Source of the DNA: Leptotrichia sp. oral taxon 221
Lineage (GTDB): Bacteria; Fusobacteriota; Fusobacteriia; Fusobacteriales; Leptotrichiaceae
Length of the DNA: 64,000 bases
Reading direction: 5' to 3'
NCBI RefSeq assembly: GCF_018128245.1
Contig: NZ_CP072378.1
Location: 1,488,001-1,552,000, forward strand
Translations under genes and position numbers: made by a program
Notes under the pieces: generated by a model
Database searches by the model: none
Seen by the model: the letters and a program-made list of their open reading frames with translations, nothing else
Told to the model about the DNA's origin: nothing
Shown: positions 35,930 through 44,263 of the stretch, in pieces
Numbering within the stretch: the first letter of the stretch is position 1
Layout: each line of letters begins with the position of its first letter

Positions 35930-36061
35930 TTATTTATAGTTTAATTTTTTTTCAGCTATTTCAGAATTTCTTAAAACTCTGTTTAAGTAATTTTCTAATT
36001 CTATAATTTCTTCATCTTTAAAATCTTTAAAAATCTCTGATACTAAACCTTCTACTATATT
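35930..36061 (-). CDS. MarR-family regulator, exon 2 (after group I intron)
   Basis: 44 codons (43 residues plus stop) that continue the marR reading frame after the intron. The product reads NIVEGLVSEIFKDFKDEE and onward, matching the C-terminal dimerisation helices of MarR proteins, where a similar helix ends near 'FSDEEIEKFENYL'. The exon has no start codon or ribosome-binding site of its own. Joined after Asp106 of exon 1 it gives a 149-residue protein of normal MarR length, with 14 residues between the FD and the KDF landmarks as in family members. The exon border is set by the intron end ATTCAG, which equals the GGTTCAG end of the IStrons. Confidence 0.8.
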   Translation of the reverse strand, partial: NIVEGLVSEIFKDFKDEEIIELENYLNRVLRNSEIAEKKLNYK

Positions 36062-36559
36062 CTGAATCTTACCACAACCAAGCCTTATTTTATTTAAACT
36101 CAATTGTTTTAAAGATTGTCGTTCACATAAGTTCGTTACTTCTCATGCAGTTCTCTCAATATTCTTATTCCTTAATTTGTTAAAGAAACAAAAATATCTT
36201 GAACTTCTTAATATTTCTATTAAGCACAGACTATATCTTATCCTACGGCTTTACCCGTTTAGGTCTACCCACTTCCACCAACTTTGGTGTACTTCCCTCA
36301 AGAGGAATAGTCGTTGAACTTTACTTTTCAGTCTTAGCTGCTGATCTTCCATTACTCTAGCACTTAGGATTTAACCTTATGCCATCTAGTTTGTTTTTTC
36401 TGCTTTCGCCACATTCACACCTACATCTCAAAATATTTTTAAGATATTATGTTGTAGTCAAACTAGCTTTAGGATTTTCCAGCAATTCGAGTAGTATTGG
36501 ATGGCTCTCATATCCATCTCTACGCATATATTTCTATATACGCTGACTAAATTTTTTTA
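36062..36559 (-). ncRNA. Stand-alone group I intron in marR
   Basis: A 498-nt group I intron without an ORF. On the minus strand it has the R element GTTCAACGACTA (36308-36319) and the S element AAGATATAGTC (36229-36239), which pair as P7 (GACTAT/ATAGTC). The Q element ATCAGCAGC and a P element TTGCTGGAAAA are also present. The 5' exon ends TTGAT, and the internal guide GTCAG (36543-36547) pairs with it, giving the required U.G wobble at the splice site. The intron ends CAG, the omega G. It is about as well conserved with the IStron introns as they are in core, but lacks transposon end hairpins and tnpB. Confidence 0.88.
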
Positions 36560-36877
36560 ATCAAATTTCTTTTTCAATCTCTTAGACTTTCTTGTCAAAC
36601 TTACAATCGTCTTTCTTCTATCATTCTCATCTACTTCTTTCATAATCAAACCAGCATCTTCCATCCGATTCAGCATTGTTGTTAACGTATTTAATGCCAA
36701 TCCTGATTTTTGAGAAATTTCTTTATTACTGATACTTCCTTCTTCCCAAAGAACTTCTAAAATCCTACTTTGCTCAGCATTGTAGTCCTTCACATTTTCT
36801 TTAATCAAAGCCTTATTCAAAAGTCTTCCATGTACTTGTTTTATTTTATTTATATATAAATTACAACGATGTCTCAT
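36560..36877 (-). CDS. MarR-family regulator, exon 1
   Basis: 106 codons encoding the DNA-binding part of a MarR repressor: AEQSRILEVLWEEGSISNKE, then the recognition helix LALNTLTTMLNRMEDAGLI and the wing MKEVDENDRRKTIVSLT. Read without splicing, the frame stops at TAA inside the intron right after KKKFD, losing the C-terminal dimerisation helix. With exon 2 (35930-36061) the protein is 149 residues. A TAG in frame precedes the ATG, so this start is the earliest possible; the ribosome-binding site is weak. Targets are unknown; the convergent MATE pump is a positional candidate. Confidence 0.85.
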
Positions 36878-37127
36878 ATACTAATACTTTTCGATTTATA
36901 ATTAAAACAAATTAAAAGACAAATGTGTTTTCTTGATTTGAGTAGAGAATAAAATGTATATTTGCTATTAAATCTTAACTTGTTTTTATGTGACTTTCTA
37001 AATCGAATCTTTCTCCTTTCACGTAATCTTCATTGATTAAAATTTTGTTTTTTCATTGTTTTTTTACTTGAAATAACATTATTAACTAATGTTTACTCAA
37101 CAAAAACAAAGCAAAAGTGTGTAAACT
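36878..37127. other. Upstream region of marR, no gene
   Basis: 250 bp of AT-rich DNA without an ORF or a clear promoter. An imperfect inverted repeat GTTTACTC...GTGTGTAAAC (37091-37126) could be an operator, but the support is weak. Confidence 0.3.
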
Positions 37128-37174
37128 AAATAAGAAACGAACCTCCTTTAGAATTGTTGGCTCATTTCTTATTT
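37128..37174 (-). terminator. Terminator of glmS
   Basis: Long stem AAATAAGAAATGAGCC / GGTTCGTTTCTTATTT on the minus strand (one mismatch region), ending in a T-rich arm, 29 bp after the glmS stop. Confidence 0.7.
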
Positions 37175-37202
37175 TTCTTTAGCTTATTTCTTAATCCTTT
37201 TA

Positions 37203-39032
37203 CTATTCAACTGTTACTGATTTTGCTAAGTTTCTTGGTTTATCAACATCATTACCTTTTAATTTTGATAAGTAATATGCTAATAATTGGTGAATAATAA
37301 TTGATAAAAATCCTGTATACTCATCTTCAACAGCAGGTATATAAAACACTTCATCGGCTACTTCTTCCACTATTGTATTACCTTCTTTAGCTATTGCAAT
37401 TACATAAGCTCCTCTTGCAGCTACTTCTTTTATATTTGAAACTGATTTATCAAATAAGTCTGATTGAGTAACATTAATTACTACTGGTACTCCCTCATCA
37501 ATTAATGCAATCGTTCCGTGTTTCAATTCTCCTGATGCAAAGGCTTCTGAGTGAATATAAGAAATTTCTTTAGATTTTAAAGCCCCTTCTACTGCTATCA
37601 TATAATCTAAACCTCTTCCTAAATAGAAGATACTATGTTGATCCAATATTTTAGCTGCAGCTTTTTCAACATTTTCTGAATGTTCCAATACTTTTTCAAC
37701 ATGTTCTTTTAAATCATACAATGAATTAATATCATGCTCATATTCTTCTCTTGTTATTTTATTAAATTTGTAAGCCATATCGATTGCTAATAAGTATAAA
37801 ATCATCATTTGAGTACTGTATGCTTTAGTTGAAGCAACGGCTATTTCAGGTCCTGCCCATGTATAAATTACATGATCAGCTTCCCTAGCTATTGACGATC
37901 CAACAACATTTGTTATAGCTACGATTTTCGCACCATGTCTCTTACCTTCTTTCATAGCTTCCAACGTATCCAATGTTTCACCTGATTGACTTAAAACAAT
38001 AATCAATGTTTTGTCATCAATCACTGGATTTCTATATCTAAACTCAGATGCTACTTCTACATCTACTTTTATTCTAGTTTTTTTCTCAATAATATATTTT
38101 CCAACTAATCCAGCATGATAAGCAGTTCCACAAGCTACAATATAAATGCTTCTAACGCCTTCTAAGTATTCTTTTGTCAATCCTGCATCATCAAAATTAA
38201 TATTTTTATTTTCGTCTACTCTACTATTTAAAGTTTCCATTAAAACTTTTGGTTGTTCGTAAATTTCTTTTTCCATGAAATATTCGTAACCACCTTTTGA
38301 AGCTGCTTCCATATCCCATTCAACATGTGTAACATCTCTAGAAACTTCATTTCCTTCTGTATCCATTATTTTTACTGAATCTTTTTTAATTTCAACAATT
38401 TCATTATTTTCAATCAAATAAACATCTCTCGTATATTTTAATATAGCTGGAATATCAGAAGCAATAAAATTTTCACCTTTTCCTAAACCTACGATTAATG
38501 GACTTTCTTTTCTAGCCGCTATAATTCTATCTGGCTCTGAAATAGACATCATTCCTAAAGCATAAGCTCCTTTAATAATTTTCAATGATTTTTTTACTGC
38601 TTCTAACAAGTCTCCTTCGTATAAGCTATCCAACAAGTGAGCTACAACTTCTGTATCTGTTTCTGAAATAAATTCATACCCTTTAGCTTGTAAATCTTTT
38701 TTCAATTCCAAATAATTTTCAATAATTCCATTATGCACAACAACTAAAGTTTTATCTTTATTAAAATGTGGATGCGAATTTACATCAGATGGTTTTCCGT
38801 GAGTTGCCCATCTTGTATGTCCTATTCCACTATGACCTTTTAAAGGATGCTCTTTTAAAGCATCTTCCAAATTTTGTAATCTTCCTACTTTTTTTACAAT
38901 TTCAAAACGATCTTTCCCTGTATTTACAGCTATTCCCGCTGAATCATATCCTCTATACTCTAATTTTTCCAATCCATCAATTACAAAATCTTGTGCATTT
39001 TGTGAACCGATATATCCTACTATTCCGCACAT
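37203..39032 (-). CDS. glmS: Glutamine-fructose-6-phosphate aminotransferase
   Basis: A 609-residue enzyme making glucosamine-6-phosphate, the entry step to cell-wall amino sugars. The N-terminal glutaminase domain starts MCGIVGYIG with catalytic Cys2 exposed after Met removal and contains GHTRWATHG. Two SIS isomerase domains follow (VACGTAYHAG, LSQSGETLDTL, SVTVE at the C-terminus). Length and motifs are standard. Expression is controlled by the glmS ribozyme in its leader, which cuts the mRNA when glucosamine-6-phosphate is abundant. Confidence 0.97.
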   Translation of the reverse strand: MCGIVGYIGSQNAQDFVIDGLEKLEYRGYDSAGIAVNTGKDRFEIVKKVGRLQNLEDALKEHPLKGHSGIGHTRWATHGKPSDVNSHPHFNKDKTLVVVHNGIIENYLELKKDLQAKGYEFISETDTEVVAHLLDSLYEGDLLEAVKKSLKIIKGAYALGMMSISEPDRIIAARKESPLIVGLGKGENFIASDIPAILKYTRDVYLIENNEIVEIKKDSVKIMDTEGNEVSRDVTHVEWDMEAASKGGYEYFMEKEIYEQPKVLMETLNSRVDENKNINFDDAGLTKEYLEGVRSIYIVACGTAYHAGLVGKYIIEKKTRIKVDVEVASEFRYRNPVIDDKTLIIVLSQSGETLDTLEAMKEGKRHGAKIVAITNVVGSSIAREADHVIYTWAGPEIAVASTKAYSTQMMILYLLAIDMAYKFNKITREEYEHDINSLYDLKEHVEKVLEHSENVEKAAAKILDQHSIFYLGRGLDYMIAVEGALKSKEISYIHSEAFASGELKHGTIALIDEGVPVVINVTQSDLFDKSVSNIKEVAARGAYVIAIAKEGNTIVEEVADEVFYIPAVEDEYTGFLSIIIHQLLAYYLSKLKGNDVDKPRNLAKSVTVE

Positions 39033-39074
39033 ATTCTCTCCTTTTCAAATATTAATTTTTATCTGAAAAACAAT

Positions 39075-39228
39075 CACTATAATACTTTTGTGCTATAATT
39101 TCTTAATAGTTTTGTATATTATTAAGGTTGTGATAACCTAAAGAGCATCCGCCGAATTTTCGATAACTCTTTTTCCTCGTCATCTTTATTTAATATAATT
39201 TTTATATTTAAAATTAAGATCTGGCGCT
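39075..39228 (-). ncRNA. glmS self-cleaving ribozyme
   Basis: The minus strand leader carries the glmS ribozyme landmarks: cleavage site A/GCGCCAG (39221-39228), GATGACGAGG, the catalytic-core ATCGAAAATTCGGCGGATGC, and a GGTTATCACAACC segment, then an ATTAAG hairpin before the glmS ribosome-binding site GGAGAG. Glucosamine-6-phosphate is the cofactor. The exact 3' border is approximate. Confidence 0.93.
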
Positions 39229-39269
39229 TTTTAATTTTTATTTTTTATTTTTCAGACTTTTCACTTTAT

Positions 39270-39298
39270 ATTATACAATAAAAATTAAATATGGTCAA
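39270..39298 (-). promoter_or_regulatory. glmS promoter, nested in the upstream terminator
   Basis: TTGACC (39293-39298), 17-bp spacer and perfect TATAAT (39270-39275). The -35 and part of the spacer lie in the distal arm of the preceding gene's terminator hairpin. Transcription would start about 35 nt before the ribozyme cleavage site. Confidence 0.8.
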
Positions 39299-39344
39299 GT
39301 TTTATGAAAAAAACAATCTTTATCATAAAAACATGACCATATTT
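39287..39344 (-). terminator. Terminator of the SurA-like gene
   Basis: Stem AAATATGGTCA/TGACCATATTT (39287-39297 with 39334-39344), plus an inner ATGA/TCAT region, followed on the minus strand by AATTTTTATT. Confidence 0.75.
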
Positions 39345-39375
39345 CAAATAATTTAATTTACTTTTTTATTTTTGT

Positions 39376-40185
39376 TTATTTTTCTTCAGCATATTTTTTT
39401 GTTAATTCTTCTACTTTGTAATCTTCTGCAATTTTGTTGATTAAATTATTTCTTTCATTGATTGCTTTATTGTTAATTAATCCATTTCCAATTTGTTGGT
39501 AAGCATCGTTAGGTGTAATATTTCCTAATTTACCTTTTTCATTTTCATAAATTTCAACGATTTCTTCTTGAGTTACTGTTACAGTTTTTCTAATTTGTAA
39601 ATCTAAATAGAAATTGATGTAAACATTGTTTTCGATAGTTTCGATATCTTCTTTATTTTTTTCCAAGAAGTCTCCTTTATTCATTTCTTCTGAAATAACT
39701 TTACTAATGATAATAGTTTTGATTACTTCTGAATTTCCTTTTGAGAAAATAATTTCTTTTTTTGTGATTTCTACTGAATTAGCCATTTCATCTACTAATC
39801 TTGAAATTTCATCTCCTTCTAAAACTGCAACTTGTTGATTTAATAAATCTCTTTGGATTCTTTCTCTTGCTTGAGAAAAAGGAATATTTTGTGCATCAAA
39901 ACTAGCTTTGTTTTCTGTATAAATTTTTGTAATATCATTTTCATTGATTGAAATTTTATCTTCGATAGATTTAGCAATGAAATATTTACATTTTTCATTT
40001 GTGAAGAAATAATCAAATTCTTCTTTTTCTTCATCAGTGAATTTATATTTTTTTGCTTCTTCTAAGATTGCTTTATTAACTAATAAATTTCTAATTTCGT
40101 CTTCGTTTAATCCTTCTCTTTCTTTTTTTGTTAAAGTTAATTCTTTAACTGCTTCTTTCACTTCTTTTTCATTTTTTTTAGACAT
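39376..40185 (-). CDS. SurA/PrsA-like chaperone-domain protein, cytoplasmic
   Basis: A 269-residue acidic, helical protein. Twice it shows the pattern of SurA/trigger-factor-type chaperone domains: NENDITKIYTENKASFD with ARERIQRDLLNQQ, and TQEEIVEIYENEKGKLG with AYQQIGNGLINNK. No rotamase (parvulin) domain and no signal peptide are present, so unlike SurA it should be cytoplasmic. The role is not established; a holdase-like function is an inference from the repeated fold pattern. It has its own promoter (40231-40259) and terminator, and AAGGAGAATAAT precedes the ATG. It follows uvrB by 173 bp. Confidence 0.55.
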   Translation of the reverse strand: MSKKNEKEVKEAVKELTLTKKEREGLNEDEIRNLLVNKAILEEAKKYKFTDEEKEEFDYFFTNEKCKYFIAKSIEDKISINENDITKIYTENKASFDAQNIPFSQARERIQRDLLNQQVAVLEGDEISRLVDEMANSVEITKKEIIFSKGNSEVIKTIIISKVISEEMNKGDFLEKNKEDIETIENNVYINFYLDLQIRKTVTVTQEEIVEIYENEKGKLGNITPNDAYQQIGNGLINNKAINERNNLINKIAEDYKVEELTKKYAEEK

Positions 40186-40230
40186 TATATTATTCTCCTT
40201 ATTTTCTTTATTTAATTAATTATCTCGTCT

Positions 40231-40259
40231 ATTTTACAATATTTTTCGAAAAATTTCAA
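40231..40259 (-). promoter_or_regulatory. Promoter of the SurA-like gene
   Basis: TTGAAA (40254-40259), 17-bp spacer, TAAAAT (40231-40236). Confidence 0.65.
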
Positions 40260-40358
40260 TAGATTTTTATTAAATTTTGTTTTATTTTTTCTTTTACTTA
40301 ATTTATTATTAGCTTCTAAGTCAATATTTATATATCTTTTAGGCTATATTAATTTTTT

Positions 40359-41903
40359 TTACAATTCTAACAATATTTTCTTCAATTCATTCATTTTATC
40401 TCTTAACTTAATCGCTTCCTCAAAATTAAGTTCTTCTGCCAATTTTTGAATCTTTTTATTAAGTGATTTAATTTCTTTTTCAATTTCAAATTGACTTCTA
40501 TATTCTTTTTTAGCCTTATTAATTTTATCTTCTTGTTCAATTTCGTAATCTACAAGCGATTCTTCTATTTGTCTTTCAACAGTTTTTGGATTTATATTAT
40601 GCTCTTTATTGTATTTTTCTTGGATTTCACGCCGTCTGTTAACCTCATCAATTGCTTCTTGCATCGAACCTGTCATTCTATCAGCATACAAAATAACCTG
40701 TCCGTGTGCATTTCTTGCAGCTCTACCCATCGTTTGAATCAATGATCTTCTAGAACGTAAATATCCTTCTTTATCGGCTTCTAAAATTGCTACAAGCGAA
40801 ACTTCAGGAATATCAAGGCCCTCTCTCAAAAGGTTTATCCCAACCAAAACATTGAATACTCCTTTTCTCAAATCCCTTATAATTTCCGTTCTTTCAAGCG
40901 TATCAATATCCGAGTGCATATATTTTACCTTTATCCCAAATTCCAAATAATAATCTGTTAACTCTTCAGCCATTTTCTTCGTTAATGTCGTTACAAGGAC
41001 CCGTTCTCTTCGATTTGTTCTCTCTTTTATTTCATCCATCAAATCATCAATCTGATTTTTAGTTTCCCTAATTTCAATATCTGGCTCCACAATTCCAGTC
41101 GGTCTAACCAATTGCTCAACAATTTCTCCATTAGAATGTTCCAATTCATAATCACTTGGAGTTGCAGAAACATAAACTACTTGTGGTATTTTCCCAAAAA
41201 ACTCTTCAAATTTCAATGGTCTGTTATCGTACGCACTTGGTAGCCTAAATCCGTTGTCAATCAATGATTGCTTTCTTGCTCTATCCCCTTTGTACATCCC
41301 ATTTATTTGTGGCACAGAAATATGCGATTCATCAAGAAATACAACCAAATCATCAGGAAAATAATCAATCAACGTATCTGGTGCCTCTCCTTCAGATTTC
41401 CCAGTCAAATATCTAGAATAATTCTCAATTCCCTTACAATAACCAATTTCATTAATCATTTCCAAATCGTATTCTGTTCGCTGTTTTATTCTTTGCGCTT
41501 CCAACAATTGTCCATTTTTTTGAAAAAAATGAACTCTTTCTTCCATTTCTTTTTTTATTTGAGAAAATATTTTTTCAGTATCTTCAGTCGATAAATAGTG
41601 TGTCGCCGGCATTATTGTTACTCTTTTTATTGTCTTAATTTTTTGTCCTGTAAGCGTATTTATCTCAGAAATACTTTCTAAATCATCTCCAAAAAACTCA
41701 AATCTATATCCTGTATCCAAATACGATGGATGCAAATCAATAATATCACCTTTCACTCTAAATTTCCCACGCTCAAAAGCTATATCATTTCTCTCATATC
41801 TCAATAAAATCAATTTTTTTATCAGCTCATTCCTATCAATACCATTTGTTTCAACATCAATTGGTATTGATTTTTCCTTATACGCTTCTGGCGATCCCAA
41901 TCC
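40359..41903 (-). CDS. uvrB: Excinuclease ABC subunit B, exon 2 (C-terminal part)
   Basis: 515 codons including the stop, continuing UvrB after the IStron. The frame resumes with GLGSPEAYKEK, exactly where the conserved UvrB segment [14 protein letters not shown] was cut. It contains domain 2, helicase motifs IV-VI (VLVGINLLREGLDIPE, QTMGRAARN) and the C-terminal UVR motif (LNKKIQKLAEELNFEEAIKLRDKM). A TTG codon four residues in could look like a start, but it has no ribosome-binding site. Exon 1 (147 codons) plus this exon gives a 661-residue protein, the normal UvrB length, with no codon lost or gained. UvrB verifies DNA damage with UvrA and loads UvrC. Confidence 0.92.
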   Translation of the reverse strand, partial: GLGSPEAYKEKSIPIDVETNGIDRNELIKKLILLRYERNDIAFERGKFRVKGDIIDLHPSYLDTGYRFEFFGDDLESISEINTLTGQKIKTIKRVTIMPATHYLSTEDTEKIFSQIKKEMEERVHFFQKNGQLLEAQRIKQRTEYDLEMINEIGYCKGIENYSRYLTGKSEGEAPDTLIDYFPDDLVVFLDESHISVPQINGMYKGDRARKQSLIDNGFRLPSAYDNRPLKFEEFFGKIPQVVYVSATPSDYELEHSNGEIVEQLVRPTGIVEPDIEIRETKNQIDDLMDEIKERTNRRERVLVTTLTKKMAEELTDYYLEFGIKVKYMHSDIDTLERTEIIRDLRKGVFNVLVGINLLREGLDIPEVSLVAILEADKEGYLRSRRSLIQTMGRAARNAHGQVILYADRMTGSMQEAIDEVNRRREIQEKYNKEHNINPKTVERQIEESLVDYEIEQEDKINKAKKEYRSQFEIEKEIKSLNKKIQKLAEELNFEEAIKLRDKMNELKKILLEL

Positions 41904-41982
41904 CTGAACCTCCCACGACTAAAGTCGCAGGGTTCTAAAATCTTTAAAAACATTTAAAAATTTTCTAAGAAGTTTGATAGCT

Positions 41983-43230
41983 TTACACTACCCTTATTCT
42001 TTTAGGTGTGTTCAGCTCACCTCTATTGTATAGGACACTTAAGTCCACAACTTTACTTTTTCTTAGAATATTTAATGCTCCATTACAATCTGCATTTATG
42101 AGTTTACCTGCGCTTGTTTGATATAGTCCTCTTTTTATTCTTTTTCCACTGAATATATATTCTTGCAGATTTTCCTTATCATATATTGGAATTTCATCTC
42201 CATCAAAGAAACTTGCTTTTGATGTATAACTCTCTTCTTGTAGTTTAAATTCTATTCCATATAGTTTACATAGATATATTAATTTATCTCTTAATTTTCC
42301 ATATGGTATATTTACAAAGTTTTGATTATTTATACTTCCAATATTTGATTTTCTTTGAAAATCCTCGTTATATCCTAGAACTATTCTTCCTATATCATTA
42401 TTAAGACAATAATTTACAATTATTCTTGCTGTTTTTGAAAGATAATCTTCTATACGATTATTTCTCTTTCTGGCTATTCTCTTTTGTCTTAATGTTGTTC
42501 GCTCAATCTTTTGCTTATCTTTTATACTTTGTAATTTTGCATTTATCTTATTATAGTATTGATTAATAGATTTTAATTTTCTACCATCTATTATGAATGA
42601 GGATCCAGTATTTGTAACACAAGTGCAAAGATTGTCTATACCTGAATCAATTCCTAGTACATTTTCTTTATTTAATTCCCTTTGAACTTCTTCTACCTCA
42701 TAAGTATATTGAATTTCAAAGTACCTAGAATGTTGTTTTGGTATTATTCTAATTTCTTTTATCTTCTTGCCTTTTAATACTGGTGGTAGCTTAATTTTAA
42801 CTTCCTGATGAGTTTTCTTAAACGAATTTGAATAAGGAACTATCATCATATCATCTTTTAATCTAACAAAACCTATAACAAGAGTTGTAAATCCATCTTT
42901 AGCAAGATATTTAGGTAATTTTATTTTCTTATTATCATATTGACCATTTTTAGCAAGTTTTAAAAGTCCAAAAAATGATTTGAAACTTCCGTCTACTTCT
43001 TTTAGAATTTGTTGAGCCATATTAGAATTTAACTTCTTATAGTTCTCACTATTTTTAAGCATTTTATAGTTTTCATTATAACTTAAATACTTTTTCTTAT
43101 TAAAATAGTATTGTCTAATATTGTATATAGCTTCATTAGTTAAGTTCTTGGCTATATGAGATAAATATTTTAAATTTCTAAACTCTTTTTTACTAAGATG
43201 TTTTATTTGTTGTTTTAATGTTAAATACAT
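41983..43230 (-). CDS. tnpB: IStron TnpB nuclease, copy A
   Basis: A 415-residue TnpB. The RuvC Asp195 (LGIDSGIDN) and Asp381 ([10 protein letters not shown]) are present. At the usual Glu position the motif reads IVLGYNEDF, with Gly286 instead of Glu. The nearby [10 protein letters not shown] (Glu332/333) is the likely alternative acidic residue, as in other TnpBs with this motif (inference). There is no zinc-finger cysteine pair. A strong AAGGAGGTGA precedes the ATG. It is expected to use an omega RNA from the element's 3' end, whose guide would be the uvrB exon 2 sequence beginning GGATTGGGATC. The reading frame is undamaged. Confidence 0.9.
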   Translation of the reverse strand: MYLTLKQQIKHLSKKEFRNLKYLSHIAKNLTNEAIYNIRQYYFNKKKYLSYNENYKMLKNSENYKKLNSNMAQQILKEVDGSFKSFFGLLKLAKNGQYDNKKIKLPKYLAKDGFTTLVIGFVRLKDDMMIVPYSNSFKKTHQEVKIKLPPVLKGKKIKEIRIIPKQHSRYFEIQYTYEVEEVQRELNKENVLGIDSGIDNLCTCVTNTGSSFIIDGRKLKSINQYYNKINAKLQSIKDKQKIERTTLRQKRIARKRNNRIEDYLSKTARIIVNYCLNNDIGRIVLGYNEDFQRKSNIGSINNQNFVNIPYGKLRDKLIYLCKLYGIEFKLQEESYTSKASFFDGDEIPIYDKENLQEYIFSGKRIKRGLYQTSAGKLINADCNGALNILRKSKVVDLSVLYNRGELNTPKRIRVV

Positions 43231-43324
43231 ATATAATCACCTCCTTTTCATCAGAGATATTATACCGTATATTCTACATTTTATCTATTAAAAAGTAATA
43301 TTTTTTAAATATTTTTAAAGTTTT

Positions 43325-43804
43325 TAAAACCCCACAATAGTGGGAAGCGTCGTTCACATAAGTACGCTACTACTTACGCAGTTCTCTTATGAACTTCTTG
43401 TTATCTCTAACAAGCACAGACTATATCTTATCCATATCCTATTTCAAGGACTTAGGCGAAACCACTTCCAATACCAATCGCTTGTATTGTACTCCCCTCA
43501 CGAGGGATAGTCGTTGAACTTTCCTTTTCAGGATTAGCTGCTGATTGTCTATTATCATAATGTTTAGGATTTAACCTTGCATTATCTAGTATATTTTTTC
43601 TGCTTTCGCCACCATCACACCTATACCATATTTTAACGAAGGTATTATGTTGTGGTTATACTAGCTTTAAGAGTTCCCAGCAGTTCAGTTTCTTTGTTGC
43701 ACGGTTTTGCTCCGTGTCTACATACAAGTTTCCCTATATGCTTACTAAAATTTTCGTGCAATTCATCTCACGACTAAAAGTTGCGAGTGTTCTTGCACTA
43801 TTTA
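43325..43804 (-). ncRNA. Group I intron core of IStron A
   Basis: The 5' 480 nt carry the group I core: guide GTAAG (43741-43745) pairing with exon end TTTAT, P element TGCTGGGAAC, Q AATCAGCAGC, R GTTCAACGACTA (43508-43519) and S AAGATATAGTC (43419-43429). R and S pair as P7. The transposon left-end hairpin is inserted in the loop between the 5' splice site and the guide. The 3' splice site is the far end of the element (41904). Confidence 0.88.
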
Positions 43805-44245
43805 ATAAATAGCTGAAACTGACGCTACAATAATTACATCTCTTCTGTTTAAAAGTGCCGCCGTTGCCGCATGTCGCAGTTTATCAATTTCATCATTAAT
43901 CGAAGAATCTTTTTCAATATATGTGTCAGTTTGCATAATGTAGGCTTCTGGCTGGTAATAATCATAATATGAAACGAAATATTCTACTGCATTTTCTGGA
44001 AAAAATTGTTTATATTCATTATACAACTGTGCAGCCAAAGTTTTGTTTGGAGCCATTATTAATGCTGGTCTATTTACTCTTTCGATAGCATTTGCAATAG
44101 TAAAAGTTTTTCCAGAACCTGTAACTCCTAACAAAATTTGATCCGAAATCCCATTTTCTAGATTTTCGACAATTTTTTCAATTGCTTCAGGTTGATCTCC
44201 AGTCGGTTTAAATTTTGAATGTATCTTAAAATCCATATTCATCAT
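43805..44245 (-). CDS. uvrB: Excinuclease ABC subunit B, exon 1 (N-terminal part)
   Basis: 147 codons of UvrB with Walker [13 protein letters not shown], the motif [12 protein letters not shown], and the beta-hairpin region [11 protein letters not shown] that clamps damaged DNA. It runs to ASVSAIY and then meets the IStron, whose first codon is TAA. Unspliced, this would give a useless 147-residue fragment. Ribosome-binding site AGAGGA precedes the ATG pair. It is the last gene of the operon that begins with the corrinoid adenosyltransferase, 18 bp after a TPR gene. Confidence 0.93.
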
Positions 44246-44263
44246 CTCTTTTCCTCTAAGATA

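Larger units (their letters stand above)
41904..43804 (-). mobile_element. IStron A (group I intron + tnpB) inserted in uvrB
   Basis: A 1901-bp chimeric element in sense orientation within uvrB. From its 5' end: a left-end hairpin (43756-43798, core CTCACGACT/AGTTGCGAG), the group I intron core, an intact tnpB, and a right-end hairpin (41906-41935) ending GGTTCAG. The left flank is TTTAT and the right flank GGATTG, so both transposon ends and splice sites coincide. It has no tnpA. It is about 95% alike in tnpB to IStron B. CdISt1 of Clostridioides difficile is the known type example of such chimeras. Confidence 0.9.

Noticed and set aside
36062-36559. 3' splice site of the marR intron at ATTG|AGT (36101)
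   Set aside because: It is also in frame, but it adds 13 residues not expected in MarR and lacks the TTCAG ending shared by the IStron introns.
36557-36877. marR read as a complete 106-residue gene
   Set aside because: It stops at the first codon of a group I intron and lacks the C-terminal helices; the missing part is found in frame after the intron.
43231-43804. HEARO/IscB-type RNA as the identity of the structured region upstream of tnpB
   Set aside because: The GTTCAACGACTA and AAGATATAGTC elements with P7 pairing are diagnostic of group I introns.
40359-44245. uvrB as a transposon-disrupted pseudogene
   Set aside because: The element is a sense-oriented IStron whose ends match splice sites, and the joined exons give a perfect-length UvrB.
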